Shown: in pieces, positions 9,146 through 17,060 of the stretch
Position numbering within the stretch: the first letter of the stretch is position 1
Layout of the letters: every line of letters starts with the position of its first letter
Assembly: GCA_964344765.1 (NCBI GenBank)
Contig: CAYFOM010000041.1
Coordinates: forward strand, 1-40,288
Length of the DNA stretch: 40,288 bases
Reading direction: 5' to 3'
Origin: JACNIZ01 sp964344765
GTDB taxonomy: Bacteria > Planctomycetota > UBA1135
Notes under the pieces: model-generated
The model's input: the letters and a program-made list of their open reading frames with translations, nothing else
What the model was told of the DNA's origin: nothing
Database searches by the model: none
Translations under genes and position numbers: made by a program

Positions 9146-10326
9146 TCGTTATCGGTGGCGTCGACCGCCTCCGCTGCATCCGACGAGCCACGCTTGTGCC
9201 ACTTGGCCAGCGTGGCTTGTTCCATTTCCATCGGCATGCCGGCACGCGATGGCGCTTCGCCACCGTGCTCCCAACCGTCGCGCCATTCAAGCAAGTCACG
9301 CACCGTTTCGGCCAGCGGACGAGTTTCGAATCCGGCGTCGATCGCCTTTTGGCAATCCACCGTGTTGATCCCGGCAACCGGACCTTTACCCGGCGCCCAA
9401 ACCGGCAGATGCCCCCACGGCATCAAACCTTCCTTCTCGAGGAAGTCCGCATCCACCCAAGTGAACTTGGCGTCGCCGCCAGTCACGGCCTTACAGCCAT
9501 ATGCCAACTCAGCCATGTCGGCGGGGTGACGCGGTCCGGCGATGTTGTAAATGCCGACGGTCTGGTTTTCCACGCAGCGCACGCAGAACGCCGCCAAGTC
9601 GCGCGCATCCACCCATTGAACCGGATCGGTCGGATTGCCCGGCGCCAGCACTTCGCCACCGGCGCGAACCCGCAGCGGCCAATAGCTAAAGCGATCGGTC
9701 GGATCGAGCGGCCCGACGATCAAACCCGGTCGCACATTGGTGACGCGCCCCGGCATCGTGTTTTCAGCGGCGCGTTCGCACAGCACCTTCAGCGGGCCGT
9801 AGCTGGTGTTAGTGATTTGCTCGACGACCTCGTCGCCTTCGTATTCGGCCTCGGCCGATTCCTCATTCAATCCCTTGATCGACAGATCCGGATAAGCCGA
9901 AACCGACGAAATCAACAGATACTGACCGATGTTGTCCTTCAGCAAATCCACCGCCGCCTGAGTCATGCGCGGGAAGTACGAGCTGGTATCGATCACCGCG
10001 TCCCACTTCCGATCCTTCAAGCCACTGAGGCCGGCGCCGACCTCGGGATCGCGGTCGCCAATGATGTGCTCCAAGTCCGGAAAGATGCCGGGGTTGCTCT
10101 TGCCGCGGTGGAACAGCGTAATTTCGTGGCCGCGAGCTTTGGCCGCTTCGACCAGAGCCGGCCCCAAAAAACGCGTGCCGCCGAGAATAAGAAGCTTCAA
10201 ACTCTTGGCGGCACGTTCAGTATTGGGCTGTCGTAGGCTGGAGGGCGCTCCCCCGATCGCCGGCGCCCCGAGGGCGATGCCGGCGGCAGCGGCAGAACGA
10301 AGGAAGTTTCGACGGTTCGAGTTCAT
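9142..10326 (-). CDS. Tat-exported NAD-dependent epimerase/dehydratase-like protein
   Basis: The 394-residue protein begins with a twin-arginine signal (NRRNFLR then a weakly hydrophobic Ala/Gly run, about 1-28). A Rossmann nucleotide-binding motif comes next (LILGGTRFLG, 46-55). An extended-SDR active site is present: Ser in ISSVSAY and Tyr176/Lys180 in YGPLK. The domain layout fits the epimerase/dehydratase superfamily, including the group related to plant CSP41. A Tat signal implies folding with NAD(P) in the cytoplasm before export, which is unusual for this fold. The C-terminal 30 residues are polar and probably disordered. No sugar-pathway neighbours point to a substrate. Confidence 0.85.
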   Translation of the reverse strand: MNSNRRNFLRSAAAAGIALGAPAIGGAPSSLRQPNTERAAKSLKLLILGGTRFLGPALVEAAKARGHEITLFHRGKSNPGIFPDLEHIIGDRDPEVGAGLSGLKDRKWDAVIDTSSYFPRMTQAAVDLLKDNIGQYLLISSVSAYPDLSIKGLNEESAEAEYEGDEVVEQITNTSYGPLKVLCERAAENTMPGRVTNVRPGLIVGPLDPTDRFSYWPLRVRAGGEVLAPGNPTDPVQWVDARDLAAFCVRCVENQTVGIYNIAGPRHPADMAELAYGCKAVTGGDAKFTWVDADFLEKEGLMPWGHLPVWAPGKGPVAGINTVDCQKAIDAGFETRPLAETVRDLLEWRDGWEHGGEAPSRAGMPMEMEQATLAKWHKRGSSDAAEAVDATDND

Positions 10327-10426
10327 TTCGCTCTAGCCTACTCCTTCGCCCCATCACCGTTAGCCCCCTTTGCTTCGGCCGCCGGGATCACCATGGTCCT
10401 CGCCGCCAAGCCGCCTCCAACTTAGC

Positions 10427-11722
10427 ATGACCTCGCCAGCCCCATCGACCGCCAAACCCGCCACCATCCTGGCCGCGATGGCGAGCTTTTGCGTGCTGGC
10501 CAGCTACTATTTGATTCGCCCATTTCGCGACGAAATCAGCGCCGAGTACCCGGATGACGTTGCCGAAATGTGGACTTACACGGCGGTTTTGTCACTAATC
10601 GTCATGCCGATTTATTCGGCGATGGCATCGCGCAGCAGTGCGGCACGGCTGGCTCCGCGCGTGTATTTAGTAGTCGCCGCAATTCTGGTCGCCTTCGCCG
10701 CAATTTTCGCCGCCGAACTCAGCGCCAACGCGGCGGTCATCAACCAATCGTTTTATGTGCTCAGCAGTTTGTACGCGCTGTTCGTGGTTTCCGTGTTGTG
10801 GAGCACGCTGACGTCTACCTTTACCAGTTCTGCCAGCAAGAAACACGCTGGCCGAGTATTCGCCGCCGGGACGATGGGCGGCATCACCGGTTCTGCCATC
10901 GTTTCCGAGGGCGCCCAATCTTTGCCGCCGGAATGGTTGTTGATTGGCGGTGCCATTTTCATTCTGCCGGCCGCGTGGGCGCTCAACGAACTCGCGAAAG
11001 CCAAGCAAGCACAAGCTGCTCCAGCCGAAAGCGAACCGACCCCTGGCGCGAGCGATTCCACGCCGATATCTAAGCGCTTGGAAACCGGCTTTTTCCGCTT
11101 GCTGAAGTCGCCCTATTTGCTGGGCATCAGCGGATACTTGCTGCTGTTCGTTTTCGGCAGCGGCTTTCTTTACTTCATTCAAAAAGACATCCTCAGCCAA
11201 ATCCCCGATCGAGCCGAGCGCCGCATGCTGCTTGGACGGCTCGATCTTGCCACCCAAATCCTGACCATCGGTACGCAGATCTTGTTCACCGCCCAAGTCA
11301 TCCGCCGTTGGGGTATGGCGTTGACACTGATCGTGGTACCGGTGATCACCGTGGTCGGCTTCTCCGGTTTGGCTCTGCAGCCGACCTTCGTCGTCTTCGC
11401 TGGCTTAATGGTTGGGCGCCGCGCAATGAACTACGCATTGGCCAAACCGGCGCGCGAGATTCTTTACACCGTGGTCAGCCCGCAAGAGCGCTACTTGACC
11501 AAGCCGTTGTTGGACGTTGGCCTTTATCGCTTCGGCGATTTGCTTGCTGCATGGTTCTACGAAGGCATGCAAAAGTGGCTGGCTGCAGGTACCGCCGGCA
11601 TGGCATTGCTCGGTGTTCCTTTTGGGGTCGCCGCCATCCCGGTCGGTCGCTGGCTGGGCAAGCGCCAAGAAGCTTTGGCCGACGATGCTCAGCAAGACGC
11701 GAATTCTAAAGCGCAGCGTTGA
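10427..11722 (+). CDS. Npt-like MFS transporter (NTP/NDP-translocase-related)
   Basis: The 431-residue protein has about twelve hydrophobic helices. The segment YYLIRPFRDE at 27-36 is a hallmark of bacterial MFS carriers related to the Npt1/Npt2 nucleotide translocases. ATG 10427 was chosen because it places this segment in the first helix; the frame also opens with a TTG at 10370 but that extension is not membrane-like. Free-living bacteria carry many such homologues, and true ATP/ADP exchange should not be assumed. The reading frame overlaps the 3' end of the convergent RNA methyltransferase gene by 17 bp. Confidence 0.8.
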   Translation: MTSPAPSTAKPATILAAMASFCVLASYYLIRPFRDEISAEYPDDVAEMWTYTAVLSLIVMPIYSAMASRSSAARLAPRVYLVVAAILVAFAAIFAAELSANAAVINQSFYVLSSLYALFVVSVLWSTLTSTFTSSASKKHAGRVFAAGTMGGITGSAIVSEGAQSLPPEWLLIGGAIFILPAAWALNELAKAKQAQAAPAESEPTPGASDSTPISKRLETGFFRLLKSPYLLGISGYLLLFVFGSGFLYFIQKDILSQIPDRAERRMLLGRLDLATQILTIGTQILFTAQVIRRWGMALTLIVVPVITVVGFSGLALQPTFVVFAGLMVGRRAMNYALAKPAREILYTVVSPQERYLTKPLLDVGLYRFGDLLAAWFYEGMQKWLAAGTAGMALLGVPFGVAAIPVGRWLGKRQEALADDAQQDANSKAQR

Positions 11723-12836
11723 CCAATTTGCAGCGCAGCGCGCCGTTGCGCAATGAGATCTGATCCCACTTTTCGAAGCCCAGCGCGTGTGACAGACGAC
11801 GGTCGCCGGTCAGGATGGAAGCGTGATAGCCGCTGCAATCGCGGCGTAGTTGGGCGCCGAAGCGATGGTGTAAATCTTCGATTTCGGCGGGATCGCCGAC
11901 GCGCAAACCGTAAGGCAGGTTGCTGATCATCCAGCCATTCCAACCGGCTTTGGCTTCAAAATCGAAGGCGTCGCCGCGTTCAAAGTTGATCCAGTCCGAC
12001 ACGTGCGCGGCTTCGGCGTTGGCGATGGCGCCGGCGATGTGTTCGCGTTGCAAGTCGCGGCCTTCAAACTTCAGCTTGCCGGCTTTGCGCGTTTGCTTCA
12101 TGCGCTTTTGCATGTACGCCTTGAACGCATCGGCGTTGTGGTCGGCCCAATTTTCAAAACCGAAGTCGCGCCAAGCACCCGGTGGAATGTTGGCGGCCAT
12201 CATCGCCGCTTCAATCAGCAAGGTGCCGGAGCCACAGAACAAATCCACTACCGGCGCGCGCTGATCCCAACCGGAATACAGCAACACCGCCGCCGCCAAA
12301 GTCTCGGCTAGAGGTGCGCGTCCTTGGTAAACGCGCCAACCGCGTTTGTGCAGGGAATCGCCGGAAGTGTCGACCGACAAGGTGCAGCGATCGCGCCAAA
12401 TGTGGGCGTGGATGCGCAAGTCGGCATTTTCCTTCGCCACTTTGGGTCGCCGACCGGTCTTCGCGCGAAAGCCATCAACGACGCCGTCCTTTACTCGTTG
12501 AGCGACGTACTGCGAATGATCCAACTCGGATTCACGACTCTGCGCGTCGACGAAAAAGGTGCCGTCGGCGGCAAGGAATTGCGACCAATCGATGCGCCGC
12601 ACTTGCTTGTACAGTTGCTTATCGTCGTCGGCGTCGAAGCGCGACAAACGGCGCAGCACGCGGATTGCGGTGCGCATTTCAAAATTGGCGCGCCACGCAT
12701 CTTTCATCGTGCCTTGGAAAAACACGCCGCCGACTTGGCGTTCGGCTTTGGGCAGTTTCAACGCCCGCGCCTCGCGGTGCAGCACCGGTTCGATCCCGGG
12801 CGCACAGGTGGCGAAAAAGGTGTGTTTGGAATTCAC
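11706..12836 (-). CDS. THUMP-domain SAM-dependent RNA methyltransferase (RlmL/YpsC-like)
   Basis: The 376-residue protein has an N-terminal ferredoxin-like plus THUMP region (about 5-165) and a Rossmann methyltransferase domain. The SAM-binding motif is DLFCGSGTLLIEAA (198-211). The catalytic motif is NLPYG (306-310), matching the N/D-P-P-Y type of N2-guanine methyltransferases with Leu in the second place. This equals the RlmL half of E. coli RlmKL, which makes m2G2445 in 23S rRNA; the RlmK half is absent. YpsC-type proteins have the same size. It overlaps the MFS gene by 17 bp tail to tail. The upstream gap to the ABC genes is 74 bp and shows nothing distinctive. Confidence 0.88.
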   Translation of the reverse strand: MNSKHTFFATCAPGIEPVLHREARALKLPKAERQVGGVFFQGTMKDAWRANFEMRTAIRVLRRLSRFDADDDKQLYKQVRRIDWSQFLAADGTFFVDAQSRESELDHSQYVAQRVKDGVVDGFRAKTGRRPKVAKENADLRIHAHIWRDRCTLSVDTSGDSLHKRGWRVYQGRAPLAETLAAAVLLYSGWDQRAPVVDLFCGSGTLLIEAAMMAANIPPGAWRDFGFENWADHNADAFKAYMQKRMKQTRKAGKLKFEGRDLQREHIAGAIANAEAAHVSDWINFERGDAFDFEAKAGWNGWMISNLPYGLRVGDPAEIEDLHHRFGAQLRRDCSGYHASILTGDRRLSHALGFEKWDQISLRNGALRCKLVNAAL

Positions 12837-12910
12837 GGCAAGCGGTCGGTGGCAGCCTCAAGCGGGTGCGGCCGCAGAAAGCGAGCGGACGGGCGGCGGC
12901 GAGCGGAGGT

Positions 12911-14752
12911 CTACGCGACCTCGGACGGGGAACCATACTGCAAGCGCACTAATCGCGCATAAACGCCGTCGCTTTGCAGCAGAGCATCGTGGCTGCCTTG
13001 CTCGACGATTTCGCCTTTGTGGAAGACCAAAATGCGGTCCACATCGCGCACTGTGGACAAACGGTGGGCGATCGCCAGCGAAGTGCGGCCTTCCATCAAT
13101 TCATGCACCGCTTCCTGCAGCACGATTTCGGTGTGCGAATCCACGTTTGACGTGGCTTCGTCAAGCACCAGCACGCACGGGCCAGCGACCATGACGCGCG
13201 CGAACGACAGCAACTGCTTTTCACCGGCGCTCAGGTTGCGGCCGCGCTCCTGCACCGGCTCATGCCAACCGCCGGGGAAGCGCGCGATCATTTGATCCAG
13301 GTGCAAGCGCTCGCCGGCAGCCAACACTTCGGCTTCGCCTACGTCAGGGTTGCCGAGTTGGATGTTTTCGATGATGTCGCCTTCGAACAGGAAAACATCC
13401 TGCGGCACCAAACCAATGCGGCGGCGCAGCTCGGCCAGGTCGTATTCGCGAATATCGACACCGTCGAGCAAAATGCGACCGTCGGTGACGTCGTACAAAC
13501 GAGTCAGCAACTTCAGCACCGTGCTCTTACCGGCACCAGTGGCTCCCACCAAAGCCACCTTGTCGCCCGGCGCGACGGTGAAGCTGACGTTTTTCAGCAC
13601 CGGGAACTCCGGGTCGTAACCGAAGGTCACGTTGTCAAAAACGATTTCGCCGCGCACTTGGGTGGGCGCATGCGGTTGGTCGGGTAGCGGCAGGTGGTCG
13701 TCGGCGTCGAGCAGGTCGAAAATGCGGTGGCTGGCGGTCATCGCGTTTTGCAGCACGGTGTACTTCAAACTGAGCTCGTTCAGCGGGTGGAAGAACTTCT
13801 GCATGTAGTCGACGAAGGCGACCAACACGCCCAGGGTCAGCGCGCCTTCCGCCCCACCGGCGGTCGCCCCCACCGGATCCAAGCCCATGGTTTCGGCGGC
13901 CAATCCGCCGCCGTACCACAAAATCAGCGCGACGGTGAAAGACGACAGCAGCTCGACCATCGTCGACAGCCACGTTTCCCACTTCACCGAAGCCAGCTGT
14001 GCATCGCGCACGCCGGCGTTGATTTCCTGATAGCCGCCGACCATTTGTGCTTGGCGGTTGAACATTTGCACAACCGACATGCCCGAGATTTGCTCGTGCA
14101 AATAAGCGTTCATCGCCGACAGTTTGGCGCGCATCGCGATGTAGGCTTTGCGCACGCGCAGGCGGATCACCGTCGTGACCAGGAGCAGGATCGGCACGAC
14201 GATCAGTGACACCAAAGTCAACTTCCAACTGAGGCTGAACAGGATCGCCAGGGTTGCGGTCAGGAACAGCAAATCACCCAAAATGGTGACCACGCCAGTG
14301 GCGAACATTTCGTTCAGCGCTTCGACGTCGGTGGTGACGCGGCCGATCAAGCGCCCGGTCGAGGTGCGATCAAAAAACTTTGCCGGCAGGTTTTGCAGTT
14401 TGCGGAACAGCGCCAAGCGCAAATCCAGCAACGCGTTTTGCCCGCCGGTGTCGACGGCAACCATTTGCAATCGGCGGAAAAGCGCTTCGCCGACGACGAC
14501 CAAAAGGAATAGCGCAAGTAGTGGGTAGAAGCCATCCAGCGTTTGCGGCGTAAGGTTTTGGTCGATCAGAGTTTTGATCAAATACGGACCAAGCAAACGC
14601 AGCGCCGAGCCGGCCAGCAAGTAGGCGAAACCGCGCCACATCCAGCGCTGGTGCGGCTGCAGGTAAATCCACAATCGCTTCAGCAATTGAAGGTCCAGCG
14701 CGCGACCCATCTTGTCGCCGGGCTCCATGCCGTGGTGTTGGACTGGGGGCAT
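12911..14752 (-). CDS. Half-ABC exporter, MdlB-like subunit with catalytic Glu
   Basis: The 613-residue protein has six membrane helices (about 35-330) and a nucleotide-binding domain (about 368-600). Walker A is GATGAGKST (403-411). The signature is degenerate (LSAGEKQ, 507-513). Walker B carries the catalytic glutamate (VLVLDE, Glu532), and the H-loop is His563. An intact Glu with a weakened signature matches the consensus-site partner of heterodimeric exporters such as MdlB/SmdB. The LSxGxKQLL spelling is also MdlB-like. The ATG overlaps the stop of the partner gene by one base, so translational coupling and a 1:1 heterodimer are expected. A second in-frame Met eight residues on could also serve as start. 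The cargo is unknown; this class exports lipids or drugs. Confidence 0.92.
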   Translation of the reverse strand: MPPVQHHGMEPGDKMGRALDLQLLKRLWIYLQPHQRWMWRGFAYLLAGSALRLLGPYLIKTLIDQNLTPQTLDGFYPLLALFLLVVVGEALFRRLQMVAVDTGGQNALLDLRLALFRKLQNLPAKFFDRTSTGRLIGRVTTDVEALNEMFATGVVTILGDLLFLTATLAILFSLSWKLTLVSLIVVPILLLVTTVIRLRVRKAYIAMRAKLSAMNAYLHEQISGMSVVQMFNRQAQMVGGYQEINAGVRDAQLASVKWETWLSTMVELLSSFTVALILWYGGGLAAETMGLDPVGATAGGAEGALTLGVLVAFVDYMQKFFHPLNELSLKYTVLQNAMTASHRIFDLLDADDHLPLPDQPHAPTQVRGEIVFDNVTFGYDPEFPVLKNVSFTVAPGDKVALVGATGAGKSTVLKLLTRLYDVTDGRILLDGVDIREYDLAELRRRIGLVPQDVFLFEGDIIENIQLGNPDVGEAEVLAAGERLHLDQMIARFPGGWHEPVQERGRNLSAGEKQLLSFARVMVAGPCVLVLDEATSNVDSHTEIVLQEAVHELMEGRTSLAIAHRLSTVRDVDRILVFHKGEIVEQGSHDALLQSDGVYARLVRLQYGSPSEVA

Positions 14753-16662
14753 TAGCTTGCTTCCTCCAATCCAAGTTCCTCAGCCAACGCCTCGCGCGTT
14801 TGCTGGGTGCGGTAAAGGCGCGCGTAAAAGCCGTCGGCGGCGACCAGTTCGTCGTGGGTGCCGCGCTCGCTGATGCGGCCTTCCTCCAACACCAAAATTT
14901 GATCGGCCTCGCGCACGGTGGCGACGCGGTGGGCGACGAGCAAGGTCGTGCGTTGGTGCAAGAAGTCCTGCAAGCCGTGCAAGATGTCGTCGGTGGTGTG
15001 GGTATCGACGGCGGAGAACGGATCGTCGAGCAGCAAGATATCGGGCTTCATCAACAACACCCGCGCCAACGACGCACGCTGACGTTGCCCTCCACTGAGA
15101 TTGAGCCCGCGCTCGCCGACGACGGTGTCTAATCCGTCCGGCAACTGATCCACATCTTTTTGCAATTGAGCCTGGGCAACGGCGACGGCAAGCGCATCAC
15201 CCTCACCGCTCGTATCGGCCTCGCCGCCTTCACCGCCCACTTCACTGGATTCGTGCTTCGCGAAGTCAGCGCCGAGGGCCAAGTTTTCAGCCAGCGGCAT
15301 GCTGAACAAAAAAGACTCCTGCGGCACGTAGCCCATGCGCGCGCGGTAATCCTTCGCCGCCATATCGTTCAAATCGACGCCGCCAACTTGAATCGCGCCG
15401 CGGTCCACTTCGATTTCGCGAGCCAGTGTTTTGAGCAAAACCGACTTGCCTGAACCCGTGGCTCCAACCACTCCCAACGTGCTTCCGGCTGGAACATCGA
15501 AGCTCAAATCATCCAGCACCATGCGAGTTTCGCCTGCCGGATTCGGCAACTTGACGGTCAAATTTCGAACCTGCAAGTCGGGTCGATCAAATTGCTTGGC
15601 TGCCGATGCCGGCGGATCCACCAGGGTGGGCTGTTGATCGAATACCTCGCCCAAGCGCCCGAGTGCCGCCGCGCCGCGCTGCAGCGACGAAAGCACAAAG
15701 CCGAGCACTGCAGTCGGGGCCACTAGTAGGTGCAGGTAGAACACCGTCGCGACAAAATCGCCGATGCTGATGTGACCATCGATCACCATTCCCCCACCTA
15801 CCATTAACACCACGAAAGTGCTGCCGGTGGCGAGCAAGGTCATCAAGCTGCCCAGGCGAGCGCGCAGCCGGGTGACGTCGAGGTTGCGATCACGGTTGTT
15901 GCGGCCGACTTTTTCAAAGCGGCGCATGTCGAAGTCTTCCAACGCCAAACCACGGATCACCATGCCGCCGGACAAGCTTTCTTCAACCTTGGCGCTGACC
16001 TCGGCCAACGCTTCTTGCGAGTCGCGTGACAGCACTTGAATTTCGCCGGCCAGTTGACGCGCGCGCCACAGGAAAAACGGGAACGGCGCCAATGCGATTG
16101 CGGTCAGCTTCAAGCTGATCGACGCCATGAAAGAAAGACTGACCACATAGACCGCGGTGGTTTCGGCTAGGTACAAGAACACCGGGCCAAGCAGGCTTTG
16201 CACGAACTGCACATCGTTGACACAGCGCGACATCAGCTTGCCGGTTTGCTGACCGGCAAAGTAGCTCGGCGACAAACCGGCTAGATGGTCGACCAAACGG
16301 TTGCGCAAATCATGCACGGCGCGACGGCACGAACCGAGCACCAGCAGACGACTAGCTGTACGCACGATGGCGCCGACCACTGCCACGATGGCGATTGCGA
16401 TGGCCCCTTTGGCAACCAATCCCAGGATCTTGCTTTGCTCAAGTGAACCGCCACTGGCCGCCTCTCGCAGTTCATCCACCGACTGACCGAGCAAATATGG
16501 CACGCTAATGCGGAAAATCACTGCCGCCACCAGCGTCAGCCCACCGATCAGGTAAGCCCCGCGGTATTTGCGAAAATACGGCAGCACCCGACGCAACTCT
16601 TTGAAATGACCAGAGTTGGACTCACTTTGCGGACTTTGGGCGCGGTCGGCTTTGGAGGACAT
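14752..16662 (-). CDS. Half-ABC exporter, MdlA-like subunit with degenerate Walker B
   Basis: From ATG 16662 the protein has 636 residues; the frame extends 22 codons upstream, but that part is basic and not family-like. Membrane helices span about 35-330 and the nucleotide-binding domain about 363-620. Walker A is GATGSGKS (400-407) and the signature is canonical (LSGGQ, 522-526). Walker B reads ILLLDD, so Asp547 replaces the catalytic Glu, as in MdlA, TM287 and BmrC. The degenerate site should therefore bind ATP but hydrolyse it slowly. An acidic, Gly-rich insertion of about 20 residues (470-490) between the Q-loop and signature is not usual. It is the first gene of the exporter pair and diverges from the TolC operon across a 398-bp gap. 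Confidence 0.92.
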   Translation of the reverse strand: MSSKADRAQSPQSESNSGHFKELRRVLPYFRKYRGAYLIGGLTLVAAVIFRISVPYLLGQSVDELREAASGGSLEQSKILGLVAKGAIAIAIVAVVGAIVRTASRLLVLGSCRRAVHDLRNRLVDHLAGLSPSYFAGQQTGKLMSRCVNDVQFVQSLLGPVFLYLAETTAVYVVSLSFMASISLKLTAIALAPFPFFLWRARQLAGEIQVLSRDSQEALAEVSAKVEESLSGGMVIRGLALEDFDMRRFEKVGRNNRDRNLDVTRLRARLGSLMTLLATGSTFVVLMVGGGMVIDGHISIGDFVATVFYLHLLVAPTAVLGFVLSSLQRGAAALGRLGEVFDQQPTLVDPPASAAKQFDRPDLQVRNLTVKLPNPAGETRMVLDDLSFDVPAGSTLGVVGATGSGKSVLLKTLAREIEVDRGAIQVGGVDLNDMAAKDYRARMGYVPQESFLFSMPLAENLALGADFAKHESSEVGGEGGEADTSGEGDALAVAVAQAQLQKDVDQLPDGLDTVVGERGLNLSGGQRQRASLARVLLMKPDILLLDDPFSAVDTHTTDDILHGLQDFLHQRTTLLVAHRVATVREADQILVLEEGRISERGTHDELVAADGFYARLYRTQQTREALAEELGLEEAS

Positions 16663-16768
16663 CGGCGCTAGGGCAGCGGGACAGAATACCCTTTTTAGGC
16701 CGATTTTCCGGAACATGGAGCGGAACATCGCCGTCCAGAGAAATGCCTATTAGGTGTCTCTCAGGGGT

Positions 16769-16813
16769 TGGCTTTGAATCACTCTCTCCCGATTCAAAGC
16801 CACATTTTTTTTT
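16769..16813 (+). terminator. Intrinsic-terminator-like hairpin with T9 tract, possible leader attenuator
   Basis: A perfect 12-bp inverted repeat (16769-16780 with 16791-16802) encloses a 10-base loop and is followed by CA and nine T (16805-16813). That is the shape of a Rho-independent terminator for plus-strand transcripts, though with a moderate-GC stem. No plus-strand gene ends upstream. It would therefore act either on antisense RNA from the ABC operon or on the leader of the TolC operon. Confidence 0.5.
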
Positions 16814-16833
16814 GGTTTTGGGGGTGTGGATTG

Positions 16834-16909
16834 GTGGTGATGGGTGACCTCCGGCGGCAAAGGGTACCGCTCGCGGTACCAAAAGCCGCCGGAGGTCACC
16901 CATCACCAC
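16834..16909. repeat. Large nested palindrome (25-bp arms with an inner 8-bp palindrome)
   Basis: Bases 16834-16858 are the exact reverse complement of 16885-16909. The 26-base centre holds a second perfect inverted repeat, GGTACCGC (16863-16870) with GCGGTACC (16873-16880), so the whole folds into one long stem with a small A-rich bulge. The size and nesting recall REP/BIME-type or other dispersed palindromic elements. No second copy is seen in this window. Confidence 0.85.
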
Positions 16910-16927
16910 TAGGGCACACTCGCAACA

Positions 16928-16941
16928 CCACATTTTTGTGG
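16928..16941. repeat. Small hairpin next to a purine-rich ribosome-site-like run
   Basis: CCACA (16928-16932) pairs with TGTGG (16937-16941) around a T4 loop. It is followed directly by GAGGGAGGTG. The stem is short; on its own it is weak, but it abuts the possible early ribosome sites of the tolC-like gene. Confidence 0.4.
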
Positions 16942-17060
16942 AGGGAGGTGCATGTGGAGGTGGGATATTGAAGGGGGTGTTTTTTTTGGGGTGGCGGTAT
17001 GCTTGGGCGGAATTTCTGCTGAAGGGTGGCCTATTGGGCCGTACGCAGTTTTCCCTCGTT

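Larger units (their letters stand above)
16663..17060. other. Structured intergenic region between the ABC exporter and the TolC operon
   Basis: This 398-bp gap is the longest in the window. It holds three hairpins (16769-16813, 16834-16909, 16928-16941) and a G-rich run (16941-17000). No reading frame here has family support, and those across 16834-16909 mirror each other because of the palindrome. Both divergent promoters must lie here, but I cannot place -35/-10 boxes with confidence. Confidence 0.7.

Noticed and set aside
9196..10236. A 346-codon frame opposite the epimerase-like gene
   Set aside because: It lies entirely opposite a well-supported gene, and its composition is typical of antisense frames in GC-rich DNA.
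10370..10426. Upstream extension of the Npt-like MFS gene from TTG 10370
   Set aside because: The 19 added residues are Pro/Ser-rich and not membrane-like, and ATG 10427 gives a standard N-terminus.
16622..16971. Short open frames on both strands across the intergenic palindrome
   Set aside because: Both encode matching pieces (VMGDLRR and AAGGHPSP) only because the palindrome reads the same on each strand. Neither has family support.
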